Positions 22,916 to 35,617 of a stretch of DNA of 64,000 nucleotides are shown here, in pieces. The DNA comes from Cycas panzhihuaensis. Its lineage: Eukaryota; Cycadophyta. A model generated the notes under the pieces. It had not been told where the DNA came from. It saw only the letters and a list, made by a program, of their open reading frames with translations, and ran no database searches. A program made the translations under genes and the position numbers. The first letter of the stretch is position 1, and every line of letters starts with the position of its first letter. The stretch spans positions 141,863,741 through 141,927,740 of the forward strand of contig CM041465.1 in NCBI GenBank assembly GCA_023213395.1. The letters are read 5' to 3'.

Positions 22916-23183
22916 TGGGTTATTACATCATAAACACAAACGTAACGTGAATTAGAAGAAGATGATTCTTCTTCTCATTTCTTCACACCCAAATACGAGC
23001 AATATTCACAAAGAAATGCACCCTCATATCCAATGCAATTAACAAAAATTAAATCTCTACACATCTCTTTGTATATCTCCATTTATAATACTAACACTAG
23101 CTTCTCATAATAATAAAATATTATTAAAATATACTTCACATAGTAGTAGCCATCTTCTCTCAAATTGTCTTGGGATCGTTACA
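22916..23183 (-). repeat. LTR of a further gypsy-type element
   Basis: On the minus strand this 268-bp block starts TGTAACGATCCC and ends AATAACCCA. It is preceded by a purine tract (CAAGGAGGAAAGAA, 23184-23197), as expected for a 3' LTR. TGTAACGATCCC is a start typical of plant gypsy LTRs. The second LTR was not found, so the left boundary is uncertain. The insertion lies about 140 bp from the tRNA-Asn gene. Confidence 0.55.
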
Positions 23184-25461
23184 TTCTTTCCTCCTTGAAG
23201 ACACTTCGTCATCCTGCTAGCTCCTTCTATCATTTCTTGAAATTTGTAACTTCTCAAGGTCTCTTTCATGATCTTGTTTTATGTTGCTATTTGGATCCAC
23301 AACATTCCTCCTCTTTATGAATACTTTGCACACAAAATGTGGGAGAGATGATGCACACCTCTCCAATCTACCACTTGCTATAGCCAATACGTCGCTGGAG
23401 CTAGTGCCATCTCTATGATGTCTTCTAGGTACTATACGTATGTGCCATCTTCCTGTTTGTGATGACACCATTTCCTTTATAGCTCTTGTAGAGCATTTTC
23501 CACGTAGTATATCGTGGGACTTGTGTTTTGGGGATTAGCACTATCTCAGATCTTAGAACTTGCTTCTATATCATGCCCATGGAGTTTTGCTCTTGAAGAT
23601 AAGAATTACCTTGGAGATGGGGGCATAGGTTGCGCTGAAAAGGTCATAAGGAATAGAGAATATAGTTGAAGTCGCATGGCAATGAATGGAGACATATAGA
23701 AGGAGTGCACAATAAACAGGAATCAAGTTTGTCAGCATCATAGGAAAATAAGCTTAGATGGGGACACACACGAGGGGTATGTCAAAAATAGAGATAAAGT
23801 GCAAGGGTTTATAATGACATGATATGATAATAGATAAGAATGTAGTTCTAAAAGAGATTAGGAGGTAATAAGTATTGGGGATTAGGGTAAAAATAAGGAC
23901 TGAAAGGCTATGCTTGAAGTGGGATGTGACTAAAGTAATTATATAATGGTAAATGGGTAATAAACGATATGGAGTAGAGGGTGGCTTATGGAGGAGATCG
24001 AGAGGTAGTAACATACATAGAGTGTCAGTACAACAAGGCTAAGGAATAAGGTTTAAGATATGTTACAAATATTTAATACAAATGACAATTATGTCAGAGA
24101 GATATACAAAAAATGGAGAGTGGGATGAAGTTAATGAGAAATAATGGAGATGAGCGAGATTAAGATATAAAGTGTATGACACGGATGTGTCAAGAATGAA
24201 AGTTGAAGTGTGGACAATAGGTGATATGAATGATGTAGGGTATCGATAAGATTGGAGAAAGATACATACAAGGTGTTGATACTAAAGAGATACAGAATGA
24301 TGGATAGATGGTAAGATGGGTATTCTATAGAGATGGATATGGCAAAGAGATATCTACAAAGTAAAGGGATAAATGGTAAAGATAATTTAGGTTTGGAACA
24401 AAGCTAGGGAGCGATATATATGGAGGTCTAATGCAAATATAAGGAATGCAAGACGAGACAAGGGAAAAAGATTGCTCTACATGTGTAAGTGAGTTAAATA
24501 TGGCCAAATGAGAGCAATGTGTGAGTGATGAATATTAAAATACAGGTAAGAAAGGGTAAGACAATTGTGGTCTATGAGTGTGATTAGGGAATAACTTCTA
24601 TGGATGGCTAGTTATGCATGCAAGTAGGAAGACTTTGTTGAGTTATTGGACCATTCTGATCTGTCATGAATGGACCTCCATTCAATTGTTGTTGAAGAAA
24701 TCTCAAGTTGTAAATATACCTCATATTGACAAACTATGTTAAGTTGCTATGGATTGTTGTTAAAGGACCCTCTTATTAAAATCGTTGAAAACTAAAGGGG
24801 CTACTAGAAACAATGTGATGGCCAATGAAGATATTATGCTAGACTTTATTGAAGGGCTATGTTGACATAATGATAAATCTACCATTTAAAGTGGAAAAAT
24901 AGTGATGAAGATGATAAAAGAAGGTATTAAAAATCAATTTTATAAATCTTTGAAGATGGCTACTGGACTCCATTAAAAAGTCAATGTTGAAATGTATATT
25001 AAAAGGTTGTTTTAACCTTTAGTGTTGGCTTTTATTAAAAGTAGAATATTCTAAATTTCATACTCTAAGGTTTATGACTATAGGTTATAGTCAAATAATG
25101 TTTTACTAGCCTATCTATTGTGTAACTTTTCATAGGAACTTGCACAATAGAATTGGCAACTTGTAAACTGAATGGTGACCTACTGTGAGTTTTGATTAAT
25201 TGAATAAGTCGATCAAAAAAGGAAATTGCAATGCCTTCACCTAGGGTCGATACCCCACCATTAAATCACAACAACACTACCCATTGACTTGTAGGTAAAA
25301 GCCATAATAGGAAAGTAAAGGACACCATTAATGCCATAATAATGGATTAAACACCACAAGAAGGAGAATGCCCATTGAAGAGGAACATCATGAAGAGGGA
25401 GTTAGATGGAAAACAATGGGTAAGCAAGCATTCAAGCATTACTTTGTGAAACACTAATTAA
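23184..25461. other. Decayed sequence, probably retroelement interior
   Basis: The first 300 bp on the minus strand (open frame 23217-23471, VFIKRRNVVDPNSN) lies where a gypsy integrase C-terminus would be, but similarity is not convincing. The stretch 23600-24660 is purine-rich on the plus strand with no frame. I recognise nothing in 24660-25461. Confidence 0.3.
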
Positions 25462-25800
25462 TGTAATAGGGCAAAACATGTTACTACAACAATATATGAA
25501 GAAGAGTAAGAGGAACCAAAAATTATGGAGACGGATGAAGTGAAAGATGGATGTGAAGAGCACTAAAGAGAATCGGAGGGCACTGAAGTAAACTCTAATA
25601 AAATTATATTCATCAACATAATATTATAATGAATATGGTGTTATATATATAGAAGAATCACCCCATTATTATATTATTCTATTGCTAAGTTAACCAATCA
25701 TATATTTTTCCTATTATTAAATACTCTTAATCTTAACTTATTTCATCTACTTAACCTCCTAACATGATAATCCTTTAACATGTGGTGAAGGCTCACTGCA
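25462..25800 (-). repeat. NA-E 3' LTR
   Basis: Shares GAAGAAGAGTAAGA, TATTAAATACTC, CATATATTTTT and ACATGTGGTGAAGGC blocks with 42500-42838. Confidence 0.78.
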
Positions 25801-25909
25801 TGCCCTCCCCACTTAAATGCTTTAATTTCAAGCATCTTAATATAAAAATACATGTGTCCACCACTAATCGTTGCGTGAATATCATATGTAGATGCATCAT
25901 CCTTGTGCA
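25801..25909 (-). other. NA-E interior, left part
   Basis: Begins with the polypurine tract (minus strand AAGTGGGGAGGGCA) and is cut by COP-C at 25909. No coding sequence. Confidence 0.55.
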
Positions 25910-26233
25910 TGTTGGGATAACCCCCCAATGGTCTAAGGGTATGTGCGCCTAGGGCCCCCCAAAGGTACTTTTGGGGCTCCCTAGGGCACCTAGAGCCACC
26001 TATTTCCGTCCTTAGCCGACATATCAGGTATGTTTGTATTATTTTAATTTATTTTTGAATATTGTTGGATAACCTGTTGGAAGGGTTGAGGCGCTTAGGC
26101 GACTCCCCAAAAATCTATTTAAAGGTTTGCCATGCACCCTAGGTATTTTTTTAACACTGCATTTGATTATTTTGGAAATTTGTTGATCAACGCACAATGG
26201 CGCCCTAACCCGCTCCGCCCTCCTCTGCTAACA
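25910..26233 (+). repeat. COP-C 5' LTR
   Basis: Starts TGTTGGGATAACC and ends CTCTGCTAACA. It contains a TCTATTTAAAGG TATA-like element near 26115 and pairs with 40391-40713. Confidence 0.92.
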
Positions 26234-26235
26234 TT

Positions 26236-26247
26236 TGATATTAGAGC
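26236..26247 (+). promoter_or_regulatory. COP-C primer-binding site (degenerate)
   Basis: TGATATTAGAGC lies two bases after the LTR and has two transitions relative to the iMet complement, a G-to-A and a C-to-T. Confidence 0.72.
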
Positions 26248-27173
26248 CACATACGTTTGATATGATTAATGCTGGTTTGATTTATTTGATACATATTTCA
26301 TTTGACTATAGTTCAACTTTGGTTTATTGATTATATTTGATTAATTTTTTATATTGTTCACGTAATATATTTGCCGTTGAAAATCAACAAAGGGTGACCT
26401 ATAGTCTTTCCAGTCTTGTGCTCCAACCATTGAGCGAAACTATCTCATATAATTGCTCGTTGGTCTCGCAATTGAGAAATTGACCTGTTGGAAAAGACAG
26501 TTCGTAATTTCGTACCTTGTGAAGGTAGAAATCACTTGTTGAATTTCAGTTCTCATTTTTTAAGCATTTTTTGTTATGTTTCATTCTTTCTCCATATAGC
26601 TCCATTTGTCATGAAATTTTACCAACAACTAGCCATCATAGATATTTAGCTCCCTCTGAAATTTTGCGACGCACTATCTCTCCGTTGGTAAGATCTAGCC
26701 TCGGTTCCAGTTTATCAGTTTTTCATCATTTTAATATTTTTTTTTTACATATTTTTGAATTTTTTTTGTAGAATTCAATTATTCTTGTTCAACGCCTTTC
26801 TGTAGATCTATTTCAGTTCAGATCTGAGAAAATTTGAAGTTACTCATCTTTGTATACATCTATGTTCTCTCCGTTCTTCACCGTCCACATGTTTTTTTCT
26901 CATAATATAATATGTATTTTATGTTGATTCTCTAATTTAGTGATTGATCTTAATCTCCCACCTCACTGCGTCTCAGTTTATGGTGGTATTCGATTGAATC
27001 AAGCGGTGTTTATACCCTTTGCATCACCTCCATGAGGAATGTGCAGGACGCGTCGTTCAACCTCTCTTATTTGTTTTTTAAATAAACATTATTTATATTA
27101 AGGTTGCTTTATATTCTAAAGTTTGTTAAATTTAAATAGTTTTTATAAACTTTGAAATCCTTTTGATAAGAGT

Positions 27174-27245
27174 GTTAGCCCTTTAAGAGCTTAGCCCTCA
27201 GTCATATCAATCAACGTGACCTTCAACTCATTTATTAAAGGGGCC
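27174..27245 (+). promoter_or_regulatory. Conserved leader stem-loop, COP-C copy
   Basis: GCCCTTTAA (27178-27186) pairs with TTAAAGGGGC (27235-27244). The loop carries TTAGCCCTCA, TCATATC and ACGTGACC in the same order as the COP-D copy. Confidence 0.6.
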
Positions 27246-29134
27246 TTCTTAAGTCTATAAAATGTTTTCCTTTTATTTATTTATTTTTTTAATTTCACAA
27301 TATCTTTTCACTAGGATCTTGATTTTTGATGAAACCAGTTCTATTGAGTTTAGAATTTTGTGGGCTATAATTTTGACTAGTTATTTGCTATCTTTGAAGT
27401 TGATTTGATCCGATTTTAATGAGGTAAAGTTAATCATTTTTTTTTCAAAGCCTTTTTGAATTATTATCATAAAATTTCTTCTTTGTCAGGTTATATCTTA
27501 TCACCGAGAGATTATTTTTTATCTGGATCTACTCCGCAGTGATATCTTTTTAGTAAACTTCATCACTGTCTATTTATTTTATTTTTCAGGATTTGATTTA
27601 ATCATTATTTTAATATGTGAAGGTGACACTTTAGTATTTTTAACATATTTACATAAAAAGTGCTACTTACATTTTTAACTATATCTCCTCAACCGGAAAT
27701 CAGATTTCTAAACTGTAAGATTCATTAGAATCTTGATTCAGAGCACTACTACTTGAAGGTATTATTTTGCTTGATTTGACTAATTATTTTATAGGTTTGA
27801 GCAGGTCAATGTTGACCTTGTTTGTGCTACCTATTTTATTAACCTTGGAAGGATACTTTTAACGGTTTCTTTAATATCTTGAGCTTCATAGCTCATAATT
27901 GAATACTGTCTGATTTTGGTAAAAGAATTTTTATAGATCTATAGTTTTAAGCTATTTTTATTTCATTTTGAGTCTATTTTATAGGTGCTCCAAGCTATTG
28001 AATTTGAGGTTACTTTCAAGTCCTAGTTAGACTTTTTTAAAGCTTTTTTAGCTATGTTTTCTTCTTATTTCGAATATACTTTATTTGATATTTGTACATT
28101 ACTGATTATTAATCAGACTTGCTAGCATTCATTGAGATTTTAAGGGATTTTGCAGCTCATCTAACCTATTGTTTGGTCTCTAGAGTAAAAGGAGCCCCTT
28201 TCTTATTTATTTCAGTAATCAGGTATTTCTTGCCATAGTTATTTCACTTTTGTCAAATCTAATCTTATTTAAAGTCCCTTTTTAAGCTTGGTTAAAAGTT
28301 TATTTATATCCTTTTATGATTATTAAAGGATTTTTTATCCCAATTCATTCTAAAAACAATATGATTTTAAGCAACTTGATTATAAGAACTTGATTGGTTA
28401 TCATTTAGAAAATTTACTCATTTTATTTTAAATCTAAAAGGAAAACTCCTTAGCTCTCATTTAGAATCTATTTTCATGTTTGTTTTAAATTTTCTTTGAA
28501 GAAAAAGTCCTTATTTCTTTACAAAGAAATCTAATTATTTTAAGGTAGAGCATTCTTTATTTTTAAAGGTTTAAAAGAATTTCTTTTTCCTTTTCAAAGT
28601 TGAAAAAGAGATATTTCTTCTAAAGTGCAAAGAGAACATTCTTTATTTTTTTTATTTTTCAAAGGCTTCCATATATTTTTTTGAAAGGAAAGTGAATTTT
28701 TAGATTTCTTTGAAGTTGAATAATTATTCTTTTAAAAAAAAAGGCTTTCATAGATATTCTTTTGAAAAGGAAAGTGAATCTTTTTTTGAAGTTGAATAAT
28801 TATTTTTTCATTTGAGAAAGGCATTTGATTGGTAAAAAGGAGTGAATATAGATTCAAATTTGTTCATAATTTCTTTATTGGAAAATTGATCATTTATATT
28901 TATAAATATTTTTTTTGAGATTGATAGTATTCTTTTATTAAAAAAGATATTTCATACTTTATTTTTCAAAATAATATTTGAGTATTGAAACAAATTTGAT
29001 TTAGTCTTTTTTCAATGTTCATTTCATTTTTTATTCTAAAAGGAACTTTATTTGTAAGAAAGACCACATATAATAATTTTTTTTTCTCACATTAAATGAG
29101 ATAAATACCCGAATTGAACCTGCTTATTATCAGC

Positions 29135-29510
29135 ATTGCAAGGAGAATGATGAGGACCCACGAAGTTACCACCCTGCACATGCCACTTGCCCTACTCATA
29201 TTAGATGAGGAAAGCCTTTGACTATCAGGTGTAATTGCTCGCATGCTGAGGTATTGATCCAATCTTTATTGGTGTTTGAAGACTAAGGCTAGACCTGGAG
29301 AGGGTAAGTGTCTTAGATAGCAACCTTCACCGCTAGATCTGTCACTAGGCATAAGACCAGCGCAGGTGGGACAACGATTCAGGGGGGTGTAAAAATCTTC
29401 TTAGTAGCCCACGTACTGAGGTATATAGAACCTTGAGTTCAAGTACCAGTATATTGGGTCCTTATTTCGCCACTTGTGGGCAAGTGCCATTAGACAGAAT
29501 AACAACCGAA
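29135..29510 (+). promoter_or_regulatory. Conserved pre-gag non-coding block, COP-C copy
   Basis: Matches 12685-13075 of COP-B over about 380 bp at a level that looks higher than the surrounding leader. It lies about 190 bp before the gag ATG. Confidence 0.65.
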
Positions 29511-29701
29511 GGTTTCCTTAGGTCACATAGACTTAGAACCTAGCAAACCTTATAATGGGACTATGTACACTTTAAACCTTAGGTTAAACTTGGAAACCTT
29601 TATTTATTTAACCAAAACCTTAGTGGGATAAACCTATTTTATTTACAAGAAGACATTTATCATAACTCAATTTGAGAAACAAGGCATCAAGCACAAGAAA
29701 C

Positions 29702-30830
29702 ATGACCATTCTACTTTTCGATGGGATAAATTTCCTAAATTAGAGAAGAAAAGTGAAATCTATCCTCACGTCAAAGGAATTATGGGACATAGTTTAGGCA
29801 GTCTATAAATATCTAGGTGACCAAGCCATGAATGAACAAAAGAGGGCATATAAACAAATGGTCAAGTAAAATAATGAGGCCCTAGCATTATTATTTTGTT
29901 CCATTAATGATAAAATATTTCCAAGGATGAGCAAAGAAACTATTTCAAAGGAAGTATGGGATACTTTATAATTGATCTATGAAGGAGTGGCCTCATCTAA
30001 GTTTCAAACCCTTAAGAGCAAATTTGAAAACCTAAGGATGAACTCAAATGAATCAGTTACTGATTTTATAACTAAGGTATAAGACCTCATCAATTATATG
30101 AGAGCCCTTGGCGAGACCTTAACGGAACAAAGGGTTGTTGAAAGAATTTTAAGATGTGTTAGTGCCATACCTACCTTTGAAATGGTAGCCACTAGAATTG
30201 AGGTCTCAAAAGATTTAAGTACTCTCCAGATAGAATAATTGGGTGCCATGTTAATAGATATTGAAGAAAATAAGGCATTAAATGAATCTCTTGAACATTC
30301 TTTTGCCACTAAGGCAAGGATCCAATCTCATGGTTAAGCAAGCCATTCTAAATCTAGGCATCATTCTCCAAAGGAAAAGAATAGAAATCCTAGATATGCA
30401 CTTCATCAATAAAGGCAACAAAGGTACCAAGTTTCCCATCAAAGACATGGAACTAATCAAAGAGATACAAGGCCAACTAGATATCAAAGCGAAGAAAGAT
30501 ACTAAGGTCTACATCGATGTTGTCAAAATTGTCAAAGGGATACATCATCACAAAGACTAAATCTCCCTCCTCCAAATTATAGACAAATGGAACATCCACC
30601 TCATCATGAAGAAAGAGGAAGGCAATCATATATTGATAGATCATATCCTTGAAGCAGAAGTCTTAGTTATAGGAGGAAAGATTCATTATATTGCACTTTT
30701 TGCAATAGACCTAGTCACATTGAAAACATGTGTTTTGCTAAACATGGATCACATAATAAGGGAAGTGCCAATATTTCCATACAAAATAGAGAAAATCAGT
30801 TATTTTTATCTTACTTTCTAGCCAATGAAG
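29702..30830 (+). pseudogene. gag: COP-C gag, decayed
   Basis: ATG 29702 opens MTILLFDGINFLN and hits a stop where a conserved Trp is expected. The frame continues through ALALLFCSINDKIFP, SKEVWDTL, SSKFQTLKSKFENL, SVTDFITKV and SLEHSFATKARIQ, with stops at several Gln/Trp positions. A zinc knuckle CTFCNRPSHIENMC (near 30690-30735) is preserved. Gag would package the element RNA. It stays in frame 2, the same as pol. Confidence 0.85.
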
Positions 30831-33301
30831 ATGAAGATAATAGTTGGTATATTGATTATGGACATTCAACCTAAATGACTCGCAAAAAGGGTTGGTTTCA
30901 AACTATGGACACATCCAAAAAGGGTTCCATTATGTTTGGAGATGACACAATATATGAATCTGTTGGCAAAGGGAGCGTAGCCCTCCAAACTGATTATGGA
31001 GAAACTAAATATATTGAGGATGTGTTATATGTTCTAGCATTAAGGAAGAACCTCCTATCAGTGGGACATATGATAGGTCAGGATTATAGAGTCATTTTTT
31101 ATAATGGCGAGTGTGTTATCAAAGATAAAAGACAAAACAAAGCAATTATTGCTAGAGGAAAAATGATAAAGGATAATCTATTTAAACTTATCATCCCTCC
31201 ATCATATGCTTTAAAGACAACTATCAAAATTGACAATACCATATGGCATAAAAGATTTGGTCACTTAAACTATAATAGTTTGGCCTTAATGAAAAGGATG
31301 GAGATGGTTGATGGATTGCCTACCATAGAAGCAGATAAAGATGTTTGTGAAGGATGTTTACTTGAAAAACAACATAGGGAAAGTTTTCTAGGTTTTACCT
31401 ATAGAGCAAATGGTCCTCTAAAATTGGTATATACTAATATTTATGGTCCCATGGACTCTCCATATTTAGGAGGAGCCAAATACTTTATTACTTTCATTGA
31501 TGATTATACAAGGAAAACATGGGTTTTCTTTATGGAATTTAAATCTAACATATTTAAGTACTTTGTTGACTTAAAAACCTATGTGGAGAGACAAAGTGGA
31601 CATAAGATACTCTCCTTAAGATTAGACAATATGGGAGAATTTATTTGTGTTCATCATGGAATCAGGCATCAGTTAACTAATCCCTACACTCCTCAATAAA
31701 ATGGTGTAGCAAAAAGGAAAAATTGCACCATAGTTGAAATGGCAAGGTGCATGATGAAAGATAAAAGCCTTGGAAATCAATTTTGGGATGAAGTAGTACA
31801 TACTGATGTATATCTAATTAACAAAAATACCACCAGAGCACTTCGATGAAAAATTCTCGAAGAAGTATGAACATGATATAAACCTAGCATCCATCACTTG
31901 ATTTTTGGTTACGTAGCATATACTCACATTCCTGAGTAGAAAACAATAAAATTAGATGATCATAGTACCAAATATATTTTTATTGGCTATAATGATATGT
32001 CAAAGTCCTATAAACTTTATGATCTAAAGGGAAGAAAGGTCATTATAAGTAGAGATGTTATTGTTCAAGAAAATTATTCCTATTATGCTGATCATCATCA
32101 AGAAAAATGAAAGAATGTGACAATAAATCTCGATTCCAATCCTAGGTCTACATATATGCCACCTTGGCATCTATATAGAAGGACCATTGATGTTAAGAGT
32201 GGGGAGGGAACTTCTTCTTAAGCTCCACGACAAAATTTTTCTGGGGAGGAAACCTCTCAACCTCCACCACGAATAATCCCTAAATGGACCCAAAGATATC
32301 ATGCTATGGACAACATGTTGGACCATGATTACAACAGAAGATCAACTCGATCTCATAGGGTAAACTTTGCCCTTATGATTCATGTTATGGAGACACATGA
32401 GCCTCAAAACTTCAATGAAGCTAATTCTGATGCTATTTGGGAGAAATCCATGGAGGAAGAATATGACTCCATTGTAAAAAATGACACTTGGGAATTGGTT
32501 GATTTACCTTCCAACAAAAAGCCTATTGGGACCAAGTGAATATATAAAATAAAATTCAAATTTGATGGCTCTATTGACAAATATAAAGCTTACCTTGCTG
32601 CAAAGGGATACTCTCAAAAGGAAGGAATTGACTATAATAAGACCTTTGTCCCAATTACCAGAATGAAAATAGTTTGGATGATTATTAATTTGGCTACTTA
32701 AATTAAATGGGAAGTTCATCAAATGGATGTCAAAAGTGATTTCCTTAATGGTTACATTAAAGAGGACATCTATGTCTCTTAACTCCTTAGTTTTGAAGTC
32801 AGGGGGGGGGAAAACAAAGTGTATAAACTCAAGAAAGCACTTTATGAACTCAAACAAGCACCTAGGGCGTGGTATGCCCGAATTGATAAATATTTCAGGG
32901 ATCAAGGCCTTAAAATATCTTAATCAGACCTAAATTTATACACCAAGATCGAAGGAAAATCAATCCTAATTATGGGTTTATATGTTGATGATCTTGTGTA
33001 CACTAGAAATGATCCACAACTCTCACATCAATTCAAAGAAAATATGTGTAGAGAATTTAAAATGACTGATTTGAGTTTAATGTATTATTTCCTTAGAGTA
33101 GAAGTATGGCAAGATGATGATGACATTCTTATCTCTCAAAGAAAATATACCTTGGACTTACTTCAAAGGTTCAAGATGAGTGAATATAAATCTTTAACTA
33201 CTCCTACAGAAGTTGGAATTAAACTTTCAAAGCATGATAAATTTACTCTTATGGATCTAACTCTATAGCTAATTAATTGGCAGCCTAATTTACTTGGCAT
33301 C
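30831..33301 (+). pseudogene. pol: COP-C pol, upstream part (protease-integrase-RT)
   Basis: Protease is WYIDYGHST (Asp kept, DSG changed to DYG). The longest open piece (30875-31699) carries GAG-pre-integrase (WHKRFGHLNYNSLALMKRM, CEGCLLEKQHRE) and the integrase core (YTNIYGPM with the first catalytic Asp changed to Asn, RLDNMGEF). PQ-stop-NGVAKRKN follows. RT shows HQMDVKSDFLNG, KKALYELKQAPRAWY and an intact YVDD (32981-32992). At least a dozen stops lie in frame 2, most at expected Gln or Trp codons. COP-D interrupts it at 33301. Confidence 0.88.
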
Positions 33302-33306
33302 TATAT

Positions 33307-34933
33307 TATTGGAAAAAATAATGTAGCCCCAAGTAGCTTTGATACCAGATGTTAGAAAAATAAAATGCAGCTAAACTAAGCTTTGATGCCAAATGTTGGA
33401 AATAAAATGGAACTAAACTAAGATCTAATACCAAATGAAAGAAATAGAATGTAGGAGGACAGGGCAGAATATATACTAATCTTCAATACACCAATATTTC
33501 AATACATGAATGTTGCATAATCTGAAAACTCATTATATTTATTAGGGATCCAACCCCCAACTTACCTTATCTTATATTCCCTTATATCTTGTACTTCTTC
33601 TCTCTCTTATATCTTTATTTCTTCTACTTCTTCCCTTTTCTTAATATCCCACATGCATAAGTAGACGGTTGTATAGTGGTCATTGAGTACTATATATATT
33701 CATGTAATATCCCACATGCATAAGGAGGCAGTTGAGTAGTAACCATAGAGACATATATATATTTGTGTAATCCTTAGAGTATGGTATCTTGAATATCATT
33801 GTTATTTGCATGTAATTGGGAGGTTGCCCCCTCGAAGGGTATTGCAATATAAGTGCTCTTTTAGAGTTATTTGCTTATTATATTGGTGTGCAATTATCAT
33901 TAAGGAGTGGTATCCTACTAAGTGGTATCAGAGCGGTCGATCCATTCCTTGTGGGAGAGTCAAGGTACTAAATAATCATTTTTTTCTCATTAGTACCTAT
34001 TCTCATTTGATTTCCATTTAGTTACTTTACTTTTTGGGGGTAGATAACACCTAACGGGCAAATACCCTAACACCGCCACCGGTAGTTCTCTTTGCATTTA
34101 GATAGAGACCCTATGTCGGGGTCTATAAATATCACGAGGATCCGCTGCTTTGGGCTAAGCGCATTGTGGCTTTTCCGCCTCGCGTGAAGGACCGGAGATC
34201 ACACTCGAATCAAGCCTTGCATGTAACTCCCTGGCCATGTAATCGCGTGCCTCCACGTACTTGCGGGTATATAGGAGGACCCCCTAGATAGGCCTTCCTA
34301 GTATAGGTAACCATAGGAAACCTATTGACCGTCTGTAATTTGTAGTGCACCGGTAAGCGGTTAGGCCCGGGAAGTTACTCTCCACGTACCCTAGAGATGG
34401 GGTAGTATAACTACAGAGTAGAACGTTTGCCTCTATAAGTTGATACTATTTACGTCTGGGATAAGTATATTGGAGGGCCTACAAACCAGACAAGCCCATA
34501 CCTAGTGTACCTGGTCAGTCTATTAGTGGGTTATGCACACTTAGTCGATCAATGAGTCAATAATCATCTATTTGTTAAATCAAGTGTCTCTAGCCAGCCT
34601 CACATCGCTTCACAAGACATAGTCTGTCAGCCAACCAGTGCCCAAAAAAGCAAAAAAAATAAAAAAGAGTGTTATAAAGTTTCCAATATGGGTGGTGTCT
34701 AAAGACACCAAGGTTGCACACCCCTTAATATTTATAATTTTGGGAGAGGAGGGAAACTCCTCAACCTCTGAAATTTAAATTACAATAAAATAATACTAAC
34801 TTAACTCAAATTAACATTAACTTACTTTAACTTACCTACACATGTTGAGCACCCATATGTGTAAATTGAAGAAGATGAGGTATGCTCCCCTGGTTGGAAG
34901 GTGGGAGTGGAGTGATGACAATTTACTCCAACA
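33307..34933 (-). repeat. COP-D 3' LTR, interrupted
   Basis: 33307-33540 and 34667-34933 together match the 510-bp 5' LTR (39244-39753). The middle 1.1 kb is foreign. It contains three tandem units of the LTR-end/primer-site type at 33335-33440. Confidence 0.85.
33541..34666. mobile_element. Insert within the COP-D 3' LTR with its own primer site
   Basis: The segment is absent from the 5' LTR. Its first part has a 65-bp direct repeat (ATATCCCACATGCATAAG at 33643 and 33718) and ends ATCCTACTA. A perfect TGGTATCAGAGC primer site follows at 33923-33934, as after an LTR. From about 34050 the sequence is clearly more GC-rich than its surroundings and ends in an A-rich run (about 34643-34666). No coding frame is seen. 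About 22 bp of the host LTR is missing at the junction. It is probably a truncated or chimeric retroelement copy. Confidence 0.6.
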
Positions 34934-34945
34934 TTCTCCCCCTTG
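34934..34945 (-). promoter_or_regulatory. COP-D polypurine tract
   Basis: The minus strand reads CAAGGGGGAGAA immediately before TGTTGGAG of the 3' LTR. Confidence 0.88.
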
Positions 34946-35617
34946 ATGGTTATCACAAACACTTATATCTTCTCTTTGAACTTATGGAATTTGTATTTGA
35001 AAAAAACTTTAAAATTATGATCTTTATCAACTCTTCTCATTCTTATAGCCACATATGTCTCTTTACCATGTAATGATGTAAAAAAAACTGTAAGTAAATG
35101 ATGCTTGATTTGTATAAAAAAGAATAGCTGCAACTTTGACTTTAACTTCTAGAAATTTAACTTTGACTGTCATATCATCAGGTCTCTTTTTTGTCATATC
35201 ATAAGATTCATTCTCCCCCTCAAATGGAGGATCAGGTACTTGTGTAGCAAGTTGGTCCTGTATTTGATTTGAATCTTCATGGGTGTTGTCATTATGATTC
35301 ACCTATTTTGTCACCTGTCTCACATGCTTATCAAAAATAATATCAAATACATTGAGGGTATCTCCTCCATAAGTAGAAATCAATACATCCCAAACTGATT
35401 TAGATGTTATTAATTCAGAAACTCAAAAAAAAATATTATCATTTATAGTGCAAAATAATAATCCTAACACTTTATTATCATTTCTAAAATTTTCTTTAAT
35501 ATTGAGATCATATTCATATTATAAATATTTCAAACGATCATGTGCAATAAAATAATCTTGCATAGTCTTGTACCATTGTGAAATTTTTTTTCCATCGAAT
35601 ATAGGAAATTGTGCCAT
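34946..35617 (-). pseudogene. COP-D gag joined to the RNase H tail
   Basis: Reading from 35617 on the minus strand gives MAQFPIFDGKKISQWYKTM, then a gag UBN2-like stretch (VLGLLFCTINDN, SKSVWDVLISTYGGD). A linker (IQDQLATQVPDPPFEGE, open at 35302-35063) resembles the Pro/Glu-rich segment normally found before RT. Near 34975 the peptide KFHKFKEKI corresponds to the extreme C-terminus of copia RNase H. Protease, integrase, RT and nearly all RNase H are missing. Several stops interrupt the gag part. The joint could be a deletion or a recombination product. Confidence 0.6.

Larger units (their letters stand above)
26248..29701 (+). other. COP-C long leader
   Basis: 3.45 kb of AT-rich sequence without a sustained frame. 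It contains the conserved stem-loop (27174-27245) and the pre-gag block (29135-29510). A stretch at 27490-27720 (CGAGAGATTATTTTTTATC, AAGGTGACACTTTAGTA) matches the COP-D leader on the other strand near 36920-36690, so the leaders share ancestry. Confidence 0.7.

Noticed and set aside
23217-23471. Minus-strand open frame as a host gene
   Set aside because: It directly follows an LTR polypurine tract, has no domain and is best read as a retroelement 3' region.
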